Shown: positions 6,929 through 14,226 of the stretch, piece by piece
How the letters are laid out: each line of letters begins with the position of its first letter
How positions within the stretch are numbered: the first letter of the stretch is position 1
DNA from: an uncultured Sphingobacteriales bacterium
Lineage (GTDB): Bacteria; Bacteroidota; Bacteroidia; Chitinophagales; Chitinophagaceae
Direction of reading: 5' to 3'
DNA: 18,293 nucleotides
Assembly: GCA_946887085.1 (NCBI GenBank)
Contig: CAMPKG010000016.1
Location: 1 to 18,293 of the forward strand
Notes under the pieces: generated by a model
Seen by the model: the letters and a program-made list of their open reading frames with translations, nothing else
Told to the model about the DNA's origin: nothing
Database searches by the model: none
Position numbers and translations under genes: made by a program

Positions 6929-7921
6929 GTGCAGACTCCTTTCGGTAAAGAAACATATTTATACTGGTACGAGATCATGCTGCTGCTCCGCCGTTTTGAA
7001 GAAAAAACGGGCCAGCTGTATGGTATGCAGAAGATACGTGGTTTTTGCCACCTGTACATAGGCCAGGAAGCTGTTGCTGCCGGTATGATGACCGCCATCC
7101 GCGATGATGACAACGTCATTACCGCCTACCGCGACCACGGCCTGGCCATCGCGAAGGGAATCACCCCTAACGCCTGTATGGCCGAACTGTATGGCAAGGC
7201 TACAGGTTGCAGTAAGGGCAAGGGCGGAAGCATGCACTTCTTCAGCGCGGAAAAGCGCTTTTTCGGAGGCCACGGCATAGTGGGCGGACAAATAGGCCTT
7301 GGCGCCGGTATCGCCTTCGCCGATCAATACAACAACAACGACCGTGCTACCATCTGCTTCTTTGGCGATGGCGCCGCAAGGCAGGGTATGCTGCACGAAA
7401 CCTTCAATATGGCTGTGCTCTGGCAACTGCCTGTGGTATTCATTTGCGAGAACAACTACTACGCAATGGGTACTTCAGTAGAGCGCACCTCCAAAGTTCT
7501 GGATATTTACACCCTGGCTGACGCCTATGGCATGCCCGGCGATTCTGTAGACGGTATGAGTTGCGAAGAGGTACACAAAGCCATCGAGCGCGCCGTACGT
7601 CGTGCACGCGAAAAAGGAGGGCCAACCTTCCTGGAGATAAAGACCTACCGCTACCGCGGCCACTCTATGAGTGACCCGGCAAAATACCGCACTAAAGAAG
7701 AACTGGAAGAGTATAAAGAGAAAGACCCCATCAACCAGGTACTGAAGACCATCATGGACAATGCCTGGGCTACAGAACAGGAAATTGAGGCGATCAACGA
7801 AAAAGTGCGTGCGCAGGTAGAAGAATCGGTACAGTTTGCGGAAGACAGCCCATGGCCTGACGACAGCGAATTGTATAAGGATATATACGTTGAAGATGAT
7901 TATCCGTATATTACCGACTGA
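6929..7921 (+). CDS. pdhA: Pyruvate dehydrogenase E1 component, alpha subunit
   Basis: A 330-residue thiamine-diphosphate enzyme subunit that decarboxylates pyruvate and, with E1 beta, E2 and E3, makes acetyl-CoA in the cytoplasm. The ThDP/Mg motif runs from GDG (146-148) to ENN (174-176). Other family marks are HLYIGQEAVAAG (41-52), YRDHG (67-71), GKGGSMHF (97-104), HGIVGGQ (115-121) and the conserved loop YRYRGHSMSDP (240-250). I chose the GTG at 6929 because the residues just after it (KETYLYWYEIMLLLRRFEEK) match the conserved start of Bacteroidota E1 alpha; the next ATG at 6977 would remove this part. No E1 beta or E2 gene is adjacent, so the complex is encoded at separate loci. Confidence 0.95.
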   Translation: MQTPFGKETYLYWYEIMLLLRRFEEKTGQLYGMQKIRGFCHLYIGQEAVAAGMMTAIRDDDNVITAYRDHGLAIAKGITPNACMAELYGKATGCSKGKGGSMHFFSAEKRFFGGHGIVGGQIGLGAGIAFADQYNNNDRATICFFGDGAARQGMLHETFNMAVLWQLPVVFICENNYYAMGTSVERTSKVLDIYTLADAYGMPGDSVDGMSCEEVHKAIERAVRRAREKGGPTFLEIKTYRYRGHSMSDPAKYRTKEELEEYKEKDPINQVLKTIMDNAWATEQEIEAINEKVRAQVEESVQFAEDSPWPDDSELYKDIYVEDDYPYITD

Positions 7922-7987
7922 TTACAGTATTGAGTATAAAGACAAACGAAAAATTAAAAATCGCAATAGTAAATCCTAAGTAATTAA

Positions 7988-8680
7988 ATGGCAAGTACAA
8001 CAAGAAAACAACCCGGCACTGAGAAGATAACGGTTGAAGACAACAAGGCGCTGGACAACATCCAGGTAATGTATGAGAAGAACAAGAAGACCATCAACCT
8101 GGTTGCAGGCATTGCAATTGGCGCTGTAGTGGCTTTTTTCGCTTATAAAAAACTTTACCAGGAGCCTCGCTCAAATAAAGCTGTAACAGCTATGTCTTAC
8201 GCACAGCGCTACTTCGAGGTGGACTCACTGAACAAAGCCCTGAATGGTGACGGACAGCGCGCGGGCTTCCTGAAGATCGAAAAGAAATTCAGCGGTACGC
8301 CTTCAGCTAACCTGGCGCATTATTATGCGGGCGTTTGCTATCTGAAAACAGGCGATTTCAAAAACGCGATCAAGCACCTCGAAGATTTCGATGGCAAAGG
8401 CACACAGGTTGAGTATGCAGCTTACGGTTGCCTCGGCGATGCATATATGGAGACCGGCAATACCAAAAAAGGTATCGAGTATTACAACAAGGCTGCCGGC
8501 AACAAAGACGACAATGCCATCTCTCCTTTCTACCTGCAGCGCGCAGGCATAGCTTACGAAATGGACAAACAACCCGAAGAAGCTAAGAAAGCCTACATCC
8601 GCATACGCGATGAGTATCCCACAAGTGCACAGGCACGCGATGTAGAAAAATCACTCGCGCGCCTCGGTGTATTGGAATAA
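7988..8680 (+). CDS. Membrane-anchored tetratricopeptide-repeat protein
   Basis: A 230-residue protein with a short hydrophilic N terminus, one transmembrane helix (about 36-53, NLVAGIAIGAVVAFFAYKK) and a periplasm-facing or cytoplasmic TPR region. TPR-like helices are visible at about 110-140 (LAHYYAGVCYLKTGDFKNAI), 147-175 (AAYGCLGDAYMETGNTKKGI) and 185-215 (FYLQRAGIAYEMDKQPEEAK). The layout resembles YfgM-type single-helix TPR proteins that assist envelope protein folding, but that is only an architectural likeness. It lies 66 bases after pdhA and upstream of ribH, separated from ribH by a strong terminator-like hairpin. Confidence 0.85.
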   Translation: MASTTRKQPGTEKITVEDNKALDNIQVMYEKNKKTINLVAGIAIGAVVAFFAYKKLYQEPRSNKAVTAMSYAQRYFEVDSLNKALNGDGQRAGFLKIEKKFSGTPSANLAHYYAGVCYLKTGDFKNAIKHLEDFDGKGTQVEYAAYGCLGDAYMETGNTKKGIEYYNKAAGNKDDNAISPFYLQRAGIAYEMDKQPEEAKKAYIRIRDEYPTSAQARDVEKSLARLGVLE

Positions 8681-8700
8681 TAATATGTTTCACAATATTC

Positions 8701-8738
8701 AAATCCCCTTTTACCTTTACGGCGAAAAGGGGATTTTT
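8701..8738 (+). terminator. Intrinsic terminator-like hairpin just before ribH
   Basis: AAATCCCCTTTT (8701-8712) and AAAAGGGGATTT (8725-8736) form a perfect 12-base stem with a 12-base loop, followed by TTAGTTTTA. It fits a Rho-independent terminator for the TPR gene, or for the pdhA-TPR transcript. Its tail reaches to within ten bases of the ribH start codon, leaving almost no room for a separate ribH promoter downstream of it, so it may instead work as an attenuator. Confidence 0.8.
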
Positions 8739-8746
8739 AGTTTTAT

Positions 8747-9244
8747 ATGGCCAGATCAAAGAACAGTCCTGCGTTACTCGATACCGCCTCTCTCGATGAG
8801 CTTAAAAAGCCGAGAATTGCTATCGTTTATACAGAATGGAATGAAACAATAGCCAGCGAACTGGTAAAAGGCGCCGAGCGCGTTGCCGAACAGCATGGTG
8901 CCATCATCGTAAAGAAACTGGCGGTGCCCGGCTCTTTCGAGTTGCCTTTTGCCTGCAAACAGCTCTGGGAAAACCGCAAGGATAAAAAGAACGCACCGGA
9001 AGCGATCATAGCATTTGGCTCAGTGATACGCGGCGGCACCCCACACTTCGACTACGTATGTAAGGCTGTGACGGAAGGCATACTACAATTAAACCTGGTG
9101 CTGCCTGTGCCTGTGATATTCGGTGTATTGACCCTGGACAATGAACAGCAAGCTGCAGAACGCCTCGGCGGCCCGCATGGCCACAAAGGCGAAGAGGCTG
9201 CTATAACTGCGTTGAAAATGATACGCAACAGCAGGAAGAAGTAG
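8747..9244 (+). CDS. ribH: 6,7-dimethyl-8-ribityllumazine synthase
   Basis: A 165-residue enzyme that condenses 5-amino-6-ribitylamino-uracil with 3,4-dihydroxy-2-butanone 4-phosphate, the step before riboflavin synthase. Family motifs: substrate-binding EWNE (30-33), PGSFELP (61-67), GSVIRGGTPHFDYV (91-104) with the catalytic histidine H100, PVIFGVLT (122-129) and the phosphate-binding arginine R139 in EQQAAERLGG. Length matches the family (about 150-165), and the ATG at 8747 gives an N-terminal extension of about 20 residues as in relatives. No FMN riboswitch-like leader is seen; instead a terminator-like hairpin ends ten bases before the start. No other rib genes are nearby. Confidence 0.96.
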   Translation: MARSKNSPALLDTASLDELKKPRIAIVYTEWNETIASELVKGAERVAEQHGAIIVKKLAVPGSFELPFACKQLWENRKDKKNAPEAIIAFGSVIRGGTPHFDYVCKAVTEGILQLNLVLPVPVIFGVLTLDNEQQAAERLGGPHGHKGEEAAITALKMIRNSRKK

Positions 9245-9259
9245 CCCTGAACCTGCGTT

Positions 9260-9289
9260 CCTTTTTTTGAATTTTGACTTTTGAATTTT
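9260..9289. repeat. AT-rich dispersed repeat, copy 1
   Basis: A 30-base T-rich segment built from TTTTGAATTTT and ACTTTTGAATTTT matches the reverse complement of 18171-18200 at 29 of 30 positions. It fills the gap between ribH and the next gene and ends eight bases before that gene's ATG. Confidence 0.6.
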
Positions 9290-9297
9290 TACTTAGA

Positions 9298-10017
9298 ATG
9301 AACGTCCAACTCTTTATACCTTGCTTTGTTGATCAGCTTTATCCGCAAACCGGCATGAATATGGTGAAGGTGCTGGAGAAGCTCGGATGTAAGGTGACTT
9401 ATAATACCAACCAGACCTGTTGCGGACAGCCTGCCTTCAACGCGGGATACTGGAACGAGTCGAAAGCAGTAGCCAAGAAATTCCTGAATGATTTTGATGG
9501 TGAAGGATATATCGTAGGCCCCAGTGGATCGTGCACGGGCTTTGTGCGCAACTACTACGACAAAATGCTGGAGAACAGCGCCGAGCACCTGCGATGCGAT
9601 GCGATACGCAAACGCATGTATGAGTTCACAGAGTTTCTTACCGACGTACTGAAAGTGGAAGATATCGGCGCCACGCTGAACGGTAAAGCTACTTATCATG
9701 ATGCCTGTGGCGCGTTACGCGAATGCGGCATCAAGCAAGGTCCGCGCAAACTGCTGCAGCATGTAAAGGGCCTGGAAATGGTAGAGATGAAGGAATGCGA
9801 GACTTGTTGCGGCTTCGGTGGTACGTTTGCTGTAAAATTCGAGCCGATATCTATAGGCATGGCGCAAACTAAAGTACAAAGCGCCCTGGAAACGGGCGCT
9901 CAGTATATGATATCAACGGATGTGTCTTGTATGATGCATGTACAAGGTTATATTGACAAAAACAACCTGCCTATGCAAACCCTGCACATAGCCGATGTGC
10001 TGGCCAGTGGCTGGTAA
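9298..10017 (+). CDS. Cysteine-rich (Fe-S)-binding protein, LutA/YkgE type
   Basis: A 239-residue protein with two copies of the cysteine-rich CCG domain found in LutA/YkgE, GlpC and heterodisulfide reductase subunit B. Copy one: C9 (FIPCFVDQLYPQ), CCGQPAFNAG (41-50) and GSC (77-79). Copy two: HDACGALRECG (134-144), CETCCGFGG (167-175) and C211. Such domains bind an Fe-S cluster, and LutA takes part in L-lactate oxidation together with LutB and LutC. Those partners are not adjacent, so the exact role is uncertain. I chose the ATG at 9298; an upstream ATG at 9274 would add residues translated from the AT-rich repeat. It ends directly against the stop of the next, convergent gene. Confidence 0.9.
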   Translation: MNVQLFIPCFVDQLYPQTGMNMVKVLEKLGCKVTYNTNQTCCGQPAFNAGYWNESKAVAKKFLNDFDGEGYIVGPSGSCTGFVRNYYDKMLENSAEHLRCDAIRKRMYEFTEFLTDVLKVEDIGATLNGKATYHDACGALRECGIKQGPRKLLQHVKGLEMVEMKECETCCGFGGTFAVKFEPISIGMAQTKVQSALETGAQYMISTDVSCMMHVQGYIDKNNLPMQTLHIADVLASGW

Positions 10018-10641
10018 CTATCTTGCCACCAGCTTGTAAGCAAGGCTTGCCTGCACTTTCTGCTTCACTGCCCTATTGTTCCAGCATTCCGACATATGAT
10101 CCAGCATAGGCACTGTTTCATAATCTCCGAAGTCGAAGCAGTTCACAAACCCAATATCCCGCGCCAGCAACTTCACCATTTCTTTTGATTTCTTGCTGTC
10201 GCCTGCAATGAACATATCGGTATTGTCTTCGTGAATCTCGGGGTTCACCAGGTCTTCGTAACCGGTAACGTTATAGCATTTCACGATGTTCTGAGAACCT
10301 GTGATGGCTTTGATGGCGTTGTAAGTATTTATGTGTTTGTTATGGCGTACAAAATTGAAACTTGAAAGATCGATGATGGTCTTTTTCCTCACATCATCCA
10401 GCATATAAGCCACCTCTCTCACTTCAGTAGCAGGGGTTGTAATGAGGATGACATCGGCCTCAACAGCCGCATCGTGTACCGTGGTAATATAGATATTCTC
10501 GTAAGCCTCCAGCAGCTTGTGGCTTACCTGCCCGTTGCCACTGATGCTTTTCATGCCGATGAACACCTCGTGGCCGGCGGCTGCCAGGCCTTTGGCCAAT
10601 GCTTCACAATTTTTGCCGGTACCGATGATGGCAATGTTCAT
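10018..10641 (-). CDS. NAD(P)-binding oxidoreductase of the F420:NADP reductase-like family
   Basis: A 207-residue Rossmann-fold protein. The N terminus reads MNIAIIGTGKNCEALAKGL, a dinucleotide-binding strand-loop-helix; the usual third glycine of GxGxxG is a cysteine (C12). Later parts follow the family: ADVILITTPATEV (62-74, end of strand 4), KTIIDLSSF (strand 5) and the KCYNVTGYEDLVNP segment equivalent to the KAFN region that shapes the active site. In relatives this domain reduces F420, ferric iron or other substrates with NADPH, or serves metabolite reduction; the substrate here cannot be told. I chose the ATG at 10641 because the Rossmann strand begins at once; an upstream ATG at 10665 would add eight residues. 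Its stop abuts the stop of the plus-strand gene with no base between. Confidence 0.8.
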   Translation of the reverse strand: MNIAIIGTGKNCEALAKGLAAAGHEVFIGMKSISGNGQVSHKLLEAYENIYITTVHDAAVEADVILITTPATEVREVAYMLDDVRKKTIIDLSSFNFVRHNKHINTYNAIKAITGSQNIVKCYNVTGYEDLVNPEIHEDNTDMFIAGDSKKSKEMVKLLARDIGFVNCFDFGDYETVPMLDHMSECWNNRAVKQKVQASLAYKLVAR

Positions 10642-10709
10642 GCATACAAATGTCTTGTATCTCATACTACCTCTGTTTTTGTTGTTTTCAATAAGTTTTT
10701 TAGGTCGGG

Positions 10710-10750
10710 TAAAAACAGGTTGCTTCTTCCTCTCAAAAAGCCTGTTTTTA
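10710..10750 (-). repeat. Inverted repeat in the leader of the NADP-binding gene
   Basis: TAAAAACAGG (10710-10719) and CCTGTTTTTA (10741-10750) form a perfect 10-base stem with a 21-base loop, about 70 bases upstream of the ATG at 10641. It may be a leader hairpin or a remnant of an extragenic repeat; the arms share the core AAAAACAGG with the hairpins at 10979 and 11042. Confidence 0.5.
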
Positions 10751-10949
10751 TCTCTTTCTCTTACCCAAAATTGACCCCGAAAAACAACTTAAACAAGATG
10801 ATGCTGGTCACTCACGCCCATTATGAAAATAATAGTTGTAATAGCAAGAATAAGGAACTGAATAATTATCCGATACGCATATAATATTACATATGTGGCG
10901 ATGTTAATATCTGGTTAACGGAGTGAATGGTGACGCAGGTCACCGTAAT

Positions 10950-11002
10950 CTCACCCGATTGTGGCGTCGCCACAATGTCCCTCTCCTAAAAACAGGAGAG
11001 GG
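10950..11002 (+). repeat. Two-hairpin extragenic repeat, copy 1
   Basis: The order is CTCACCC (10950-10956), a 22-base variable part that folds on itself (ATTGTGGCG, T, CGCCACAAT at 10958-10976), then CCCTCTCCT, loop AAAAAC, AGGAGAGGG (10979-11002). Copy 2 at 11042-11094 has the same order and the same 22-base spacing in the opposite direction. It resembles REP-type extragenic palindromes. Confidence 0.7.
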
Positions 11003-11030
11003 AGAATACAAACAACCTTTACTACTTCAA

Positions 11031-11065
11031 GAAATAAAAAACCCTCTCCTGTTTTTAGGAGAGGG
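11031..11065 (-). terminator. Intrinsic terminator of osmC
   Basis: On the minus strand the hairpin CCCTCTCCT, AAAAAC, AGGAGAGGG (11065 down to 11042) is followed at once by GTTTTTTATTTC. A 9-base GC-rich stem plus T-tract about 30 bases after the osmC stop is a canonical Rho-independent terminator. The same hairpin is the second half of repeat copy 2. Confidence 0.75.
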
Positions 11066-11094
11066 ACGTCATGCCGAAGGCTTGACTGGGTGAG
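11042..11094 (-). repeat. Two-hairpin extragenic repeat, copy 2 (inverted)
   Basis: On the minus strand: CTCACCC (11094-11088), a 22-base variable part with the imperfect hairpin GTCAAGCC, TTC, GGCATGAC, then a hairpin identical to that of copy 1 (11065-11042). The variable part differs almost completely in sequence from copy 1 yet still folds, so its pairing, not its sequence, is kept. Confidence 0.7.
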
Positions 11095-11095
11095 G

Positions 11096-11506
11096 TTATG
11101 CCAATGCAGCATCCAGTGTTATCTCGCAATTATAGGCTTTAGATACCGGGCAGGTTGATTTTGCTTCTTCAGCACACTCTTTGAATTTCGCTGCATCGAT
11201 GCCCGGCACTTTTGCGCGAACGGTCAATTCGCTTTTAGTGATCGTACCGCTGTCGATGGTAACGCCACATTCGGTTTTTATTTCGTCAGGGGTAAATCCT
11301 GCCGCACCCAGGATGAAACTGAGTTTCATCGAAAAACATCCTGCGTGCGCAGCAGCCATCAGTTCTTCAGGATTAGTGCCTGTACCGCTTTCGAAACGGC
11401 TAACGTAAGAATACTGTGCCTGGTCGAGCACGTTGCTTTGCGTAGTAAGGTGGCCTTTGCCCTCCTTACCTGAACCGTTCCATACGGCTGTTGCGTTACG
11501 TTTCAT
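11096..11506 (-). CDS. osmC: OsmC family organic hydroperoxide reductase
   Basis: A 136-residue OsmC/Ohr-superfamily protein that reduces organic peroxides through a cysteine pair. Visible catalytic set: peroxidatic C57 in AAAHAGCFSM, resolving C119 in STCPVSKAYN, with R37 (SRFESG) and E48 (NPEELM) that polarise the first cysteine. The order and spacing match OsmC (E. coli C59, C125, R38, E49) more than Ohr. The start MKRNATAVWNGSGKEGKG is typical of the OsmC subgroup. A consensus promoter lies 23 bases upstream and a strong terminator follows, so it is a single-gene transcript. Confidence 0.93.
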   Translation of the reverse strand: MKRNATAVWNGSGKEGKGHLTTQSNVLDQAQYSYVSRFESGTGTNPEELMAAAHAGCFSMKLSFILGAAGFTPDEIKTECGVTIDSGTITKSELTVRAKVPGIDAAKFKECAEEAKSTCPVSKAYNCEITLDAALA

Positions 11507-11528
11507 AGAATGTGATTTTATTTTCGCC

Positions 11529-11558
11529 CAAAGATAGGGATGTGGGTAATATGGGCAA
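11529..11558 (-). promoter_or_regulatory. osmC: Consensus Bacteroidota promoter for osmC
   Basis: On the minus strand TTG (11558-11556), 19 bases, then TATCTTTG (11536-11529), an exact TAnnTTTG. Transcription would start near 11522, about 15 bases before the ATG. The -33 element sits just past the stop codon of the upstream glycosyltransferase gene. Confidence 0.65.
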
Positions 11559-11566
11559 GTTTATTA

Positions 11567-12844
11567 TTAGCCGGGGTAAATATTCTCGCCAATGAAACCC
11601 TGGAACATTTGCACCTGGACGTATAGATTGAGTGTAAAAATAATAGCCACAGCCCATGGATACCCGTTGGCGTGCATCATATACAGCATGATCATCAGCG
11701 TACAAAAATTGAAGTATACGACATACATGATATGATTATAGGAAGCAAAAAGCAGCCAGAATGCATTGGTCAACAACAGCAGTTTCAGAAAATCGATCGC
11801 TGTGTATCTCCGGTCTTTAACGAAGTATATTAAGAACACCCAAAAGAAAGGTGATGCGAACACATACCTGTTGATGTCAAAAACATTGGTGGTATAAGTA
11901 CCCCAGGTAGGATTGAAAAAAACTGTTTTGCACAACACGGCCACCATGTACAGGCAAGACAAAATCAGCAGCCTGTTTTGCGCCACCTTATTTTTCGCGA
12001 GCCATTGGATGCCGCGGCTGACAAGCAGGATGAGTGCCATAACACAAAGAAACATTGCCACGGCATTCAACCAGAGAAGCCGCGGGCCATGATAGCTGTT
12101 GAAAGGAAGTGTTGGAATAGCAAATTTATGTTCCCAAACTTCAACTTCTTTTATAAAAAAGCCCAGCCATACCCCTGTTGTGTAATATTGGTAAGCAAAC
12201 AGCAGGAACGTGCCGGCCAACGAAGGCACTATATAGTGCAGCGATCTTTTAAGTGACAACAGCCATTTATTGCGATCGTTCAATATCAGTTCGGCGAGGA
12301 TAAAGGCAGGCGCCATTACCAACGCTACCGGCCTGGACAGCGCAAGCAGGAACAGGCTAAGCCATAACAGCCCTTTTTTATTATGATGTATTGCCCAAAG
12401 ACTGGCCGATGTGCAAAGAATAAAAACAGCTTCACTATAGGGTATGAAGGCGAAATAAATGGGAGGAAGGGACAGGATGATCAACTTTTCAACGGCAGAT
12501 AACTTATATAGGGTGTTGAACAGGGCAAAACCCATCGCAAACAAAGCGGCATTGACAAAAGAAATGCCCATTGCGCTAAACGGCAGCAATTTCCAGACGA
12601 TCGGGAACAAGGGGAAAAACACAACATTACAAGGACCTTTTTCACGGTAGATATATCCGAGCTCTGCAACCTCCTTGTACCACCCGCTATCCCAGTGCAT
12701 CAGGTTTTGGTTGCCGGGCAATAAGGATACCATGCCGCGCTGGTGCAGGAAAAGATTGAGCAAATAAAAACTAATACCATATCCCAAAGCCAGTAAGAAG
12801 GCCTGTACCGCATCGCGCTGAATATATTTTTGCAACTGGTTCAT
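11567..12844 (-). CDS. GT-C membrane glycosyltransferase, PIG-V/mannosyltransferase-like (paralogue 1)
   Basis: A 425-residue polytopic membrane protein with about ten to twelve hydrophobic helices. The first extracytoplasmic loop holds HWDSGWYKEVAELGYIY (50-66), with the acidic residue D52 typical of GT-C enzymes, followed by FFPLFPIVWKL (76-86); both fit the PIG-V-like branch that uses polyprenyl-phosphate sugars as donor. It would add a sugar to a lipid-linked or membrane glycan on the outer face of the inner membrane; donor and acceptor cannot be read from the sequence. The next gene upstream, eight bases away, is a paralogue (shared QRGMVxLxP, FFPLFPxVWKL, YQYYxTGVW, FWLLFASYxHIMYxVYFNFC), so the pair arose by tandem duplication and is co-transcribed. 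Confidence 0.85.
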   Translation of the reverse strand: MNQLQKYIQRDAVQAFLLALGYGISFYLLNLFLHQRGMVSLLPGNQNLMHWDSGWYKEVAELGYIYREKGPCNVVFFPLFPIVWKLLPFSAMGISFVNAALFAMGFALFNTLYKLSAVEKLIILSLPPIYFAFIPYSEAVFILCTSASLWAIHHNKKGLLWLSLFLLALSRPVALVMAPAFILAELILNDRNKWLLSLKRSLHYIVPSLAGTFLLFAYQYYTTGVWLGFFIKEVEVWEHKFAIPTLPFNSYHGPRLLWLNAVAMFLCVMALILLVSRGIQWLAKNKVAQNRLLILSCLYMVAVLCKTVFFNPTWGTYTTNVFDINRYVFASPFFWVFLIYFVKDRRYTAIDFLKLLLLTNAFWLLFASYNHIMYVVYFNFCTLMIMLYMMHANGYPWAVAIIFTLNLYVQVQMFQGFIGENIYPG

Positions 12845-12852
12845 GTGGTAGG

Positions 12853-14109
12853 TTAGTCGGTATATATCTTATCAATGAACATCTGGAATGAGCGCACCTG
12901 CACGATGATGTTTATAGCAACCAATATCAACGCGACCCATTGAAATTTCCGGTTAGCGCACAGCATGTACATCAGCACGAGCGCAGAACAAAAGTTGAAA
13001 TAGACCAGGTACATGATGTGCACATACGATGCGAACAGCAGCCAGAAAACATTGGTCAGCAGAAACACCCACAGAAATTGTGCAGGGCGATAGCTGACCT
13101 CCCTCGTAAAATGATACAGGAATACAAAAAAGAACGGTGATACAAATATATACCTGTGGCTGCCGAATACATTTGTCTGCCCTTCCCAATGCGGATTAAA
13201 GAATATATTGACCATTGCTACGCCGGCTATGTACAGGATAGATAGTATCAGGCCTTTATCGGCATATACAATATTCTTCGCCAACCATTGGTATGCCGTG
13301 CGTAACACCATGCCTACGCATACTATGCCCACGAATAACGCCAATGCATTCAGCCAAAGAAATTTGGGCCCGAGGGAACTATTGAAAGGCAGCTCGGGCA
13401 ATGAAAATTTACGTCCCCACAGATCGGCCTGGTGCTTAAAATAGGCAAACCAGACTCCCGTCTTATAATACTGGTAACATAAAAACGCGCCAAGCGAAAT
13501 AATAACCGGTAAAACATATAACATCACCCACCGCAGCAGGGCCTTCACCCATGCCGACCGTTCAGCACCAAGCAGCTCCATAATCAGGAGGGCAGGCAGC
13601 AACACGATGGTTGTGGGGCGAACCAATGCTAACAGCAACAGGCTAACCCATACGATAGCGGTCTTTTTGCGGCCGATGCCATAGATAAGTGCCGCACCCA
13701 GCAGGATGAACAACGGTTCGGCATAAGGAGCAAAACAAAAATAGAGCGAAGGTGTGGATAGAAGCAGGAGCCTGTCAGCATCCGCCATTTTATACACAGC
13801 AGAAAGGATCGCCAGTCCACCCGCAAGGAAAACAATGTTAAGAAAAGACACCCCTAACGCTGAAAGACCTGACAGCTTCCATACCAGCGGGAACAGTGGA
13901 AAAAACCCGGCATTGCCCCACCCGCCTTTATACACATAGCCCTCATCAACAACGAACTTGTACCAGCCTGCATCGCCATTGATAAGATTATTGCTATCCG
14001 GCATCAGCGCCACCATACCCCGCTGGAAAAGAAAAAGCTGGAGCAGGTAAAAGGCTGCACCATAAATCAGCGCAAAAACAAAACTGTTGAGAACCTGCTT
14101 TTTATCCAC
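12853..14109 (-). CDS. GT-C membrane glycosyltransferase, PIG-V/mannosyltransferase-like (paralogue 2)
   Basis: A 418-residue polytopic protein alignable with paralogue 1 from end to end. The catalytic-loop motif here is INGDAGWYKFVVDEGYVY, so the acidic residue and GWYK are kept while HWDS became NGDA; FFPLFPLVWKL follows. The rest of the fold, including YQYYKTGVW and FWLLFASYVHIMYLVYFNFC, is conserved. I prefer the GTG at 14109 because it gives nearly the same N-terminal length as the paralogue (418 versus 425 residues); the frame stays open to a TTG at 14178, which would add 23 residues without hydrophobic or family character. Different sugars or acceptors for the two enzymes are likely but unproven. 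Confidence 0.8.
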   Translation of the reverse strand: MDKKQVLNSFVFALIYGAAFYLLQLFLFQRGMVALMPDSNNLINGDAGWYKFVVDEGYVYKGGWGNAGFFPLFPLVWKLSGLSALGVSFLNIVFLAGGLAILSAVYKMADADRLLLLSTPSLYFCFAPYAEPLFILLGAALIYGIGRKKTAIVWVSLLLLALVRPTTIVLLPALLIMELLGAERSAWVKALLRWVMLYVLPVIISLGAFLCYQYYKTGVWFAYFKHQADLWGRKFSLPELPFNSSLGPKFLWLNALALFVGIVCVGMVLRTAYQWLAKNIVYADKGLILSILYIAGVAMVNIFFNPHWEGQTNVFGSHRYIFVSPFFFVFLYHFTREVSYRPAQFLWVFLLTNVFWLLFASYVHIMYLVYFNFCSALVLMYMLCANRKFQWVALILVAINIIVQVRSFQMFIDKIYTD

Positions 14110-14226
14110 GGAAAAATGAGAAAGCCCTAAAATAATACTCTGATAGGACTTCTCCCTATCTGCATCAGAAACAAGCAATGAGACTAACGTGACAAAAGAA
14201 ACAATAGTATGTTTTAAATTTATGAT

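Larger units (their letters stand above)
10642..11095. other. 454-base intergenic region with hairpins and an inverted repeat pair
   Basis: Between osmC and the NADP-binding gene (both minus strand) there is no credible gene. The stretch holds a 10-base inverted repeat (10710-10750), a featureless AT-rich part (about 10751-10925), a 6-base dyad GGTGAC/GTCACC (10929-10944), and the two-copy structured repeat at 10950-11094. No TAnnTTTG promoter for the 10641 gene was found. Confidence 0.6.

Noticed and set aside
10474..10884. Plus-strand open frames of 136 and 85 codons around the NADP-binding gene start
   Set aside because: They cross the gene start and the intergenic hairpin, with no domain or signal features.
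10950..11094. Two spaced identical hairpins considered as a small CRISPR array
   Set aside because: Only two units, in opposite orientation, with no spacer pattern and no cas genes.
10961..11158. Plus-strand open frame of 65 codons
   Set aside because: It translates the palindromic repeat pair and the end of osmC; composition is dictated by the repeats.
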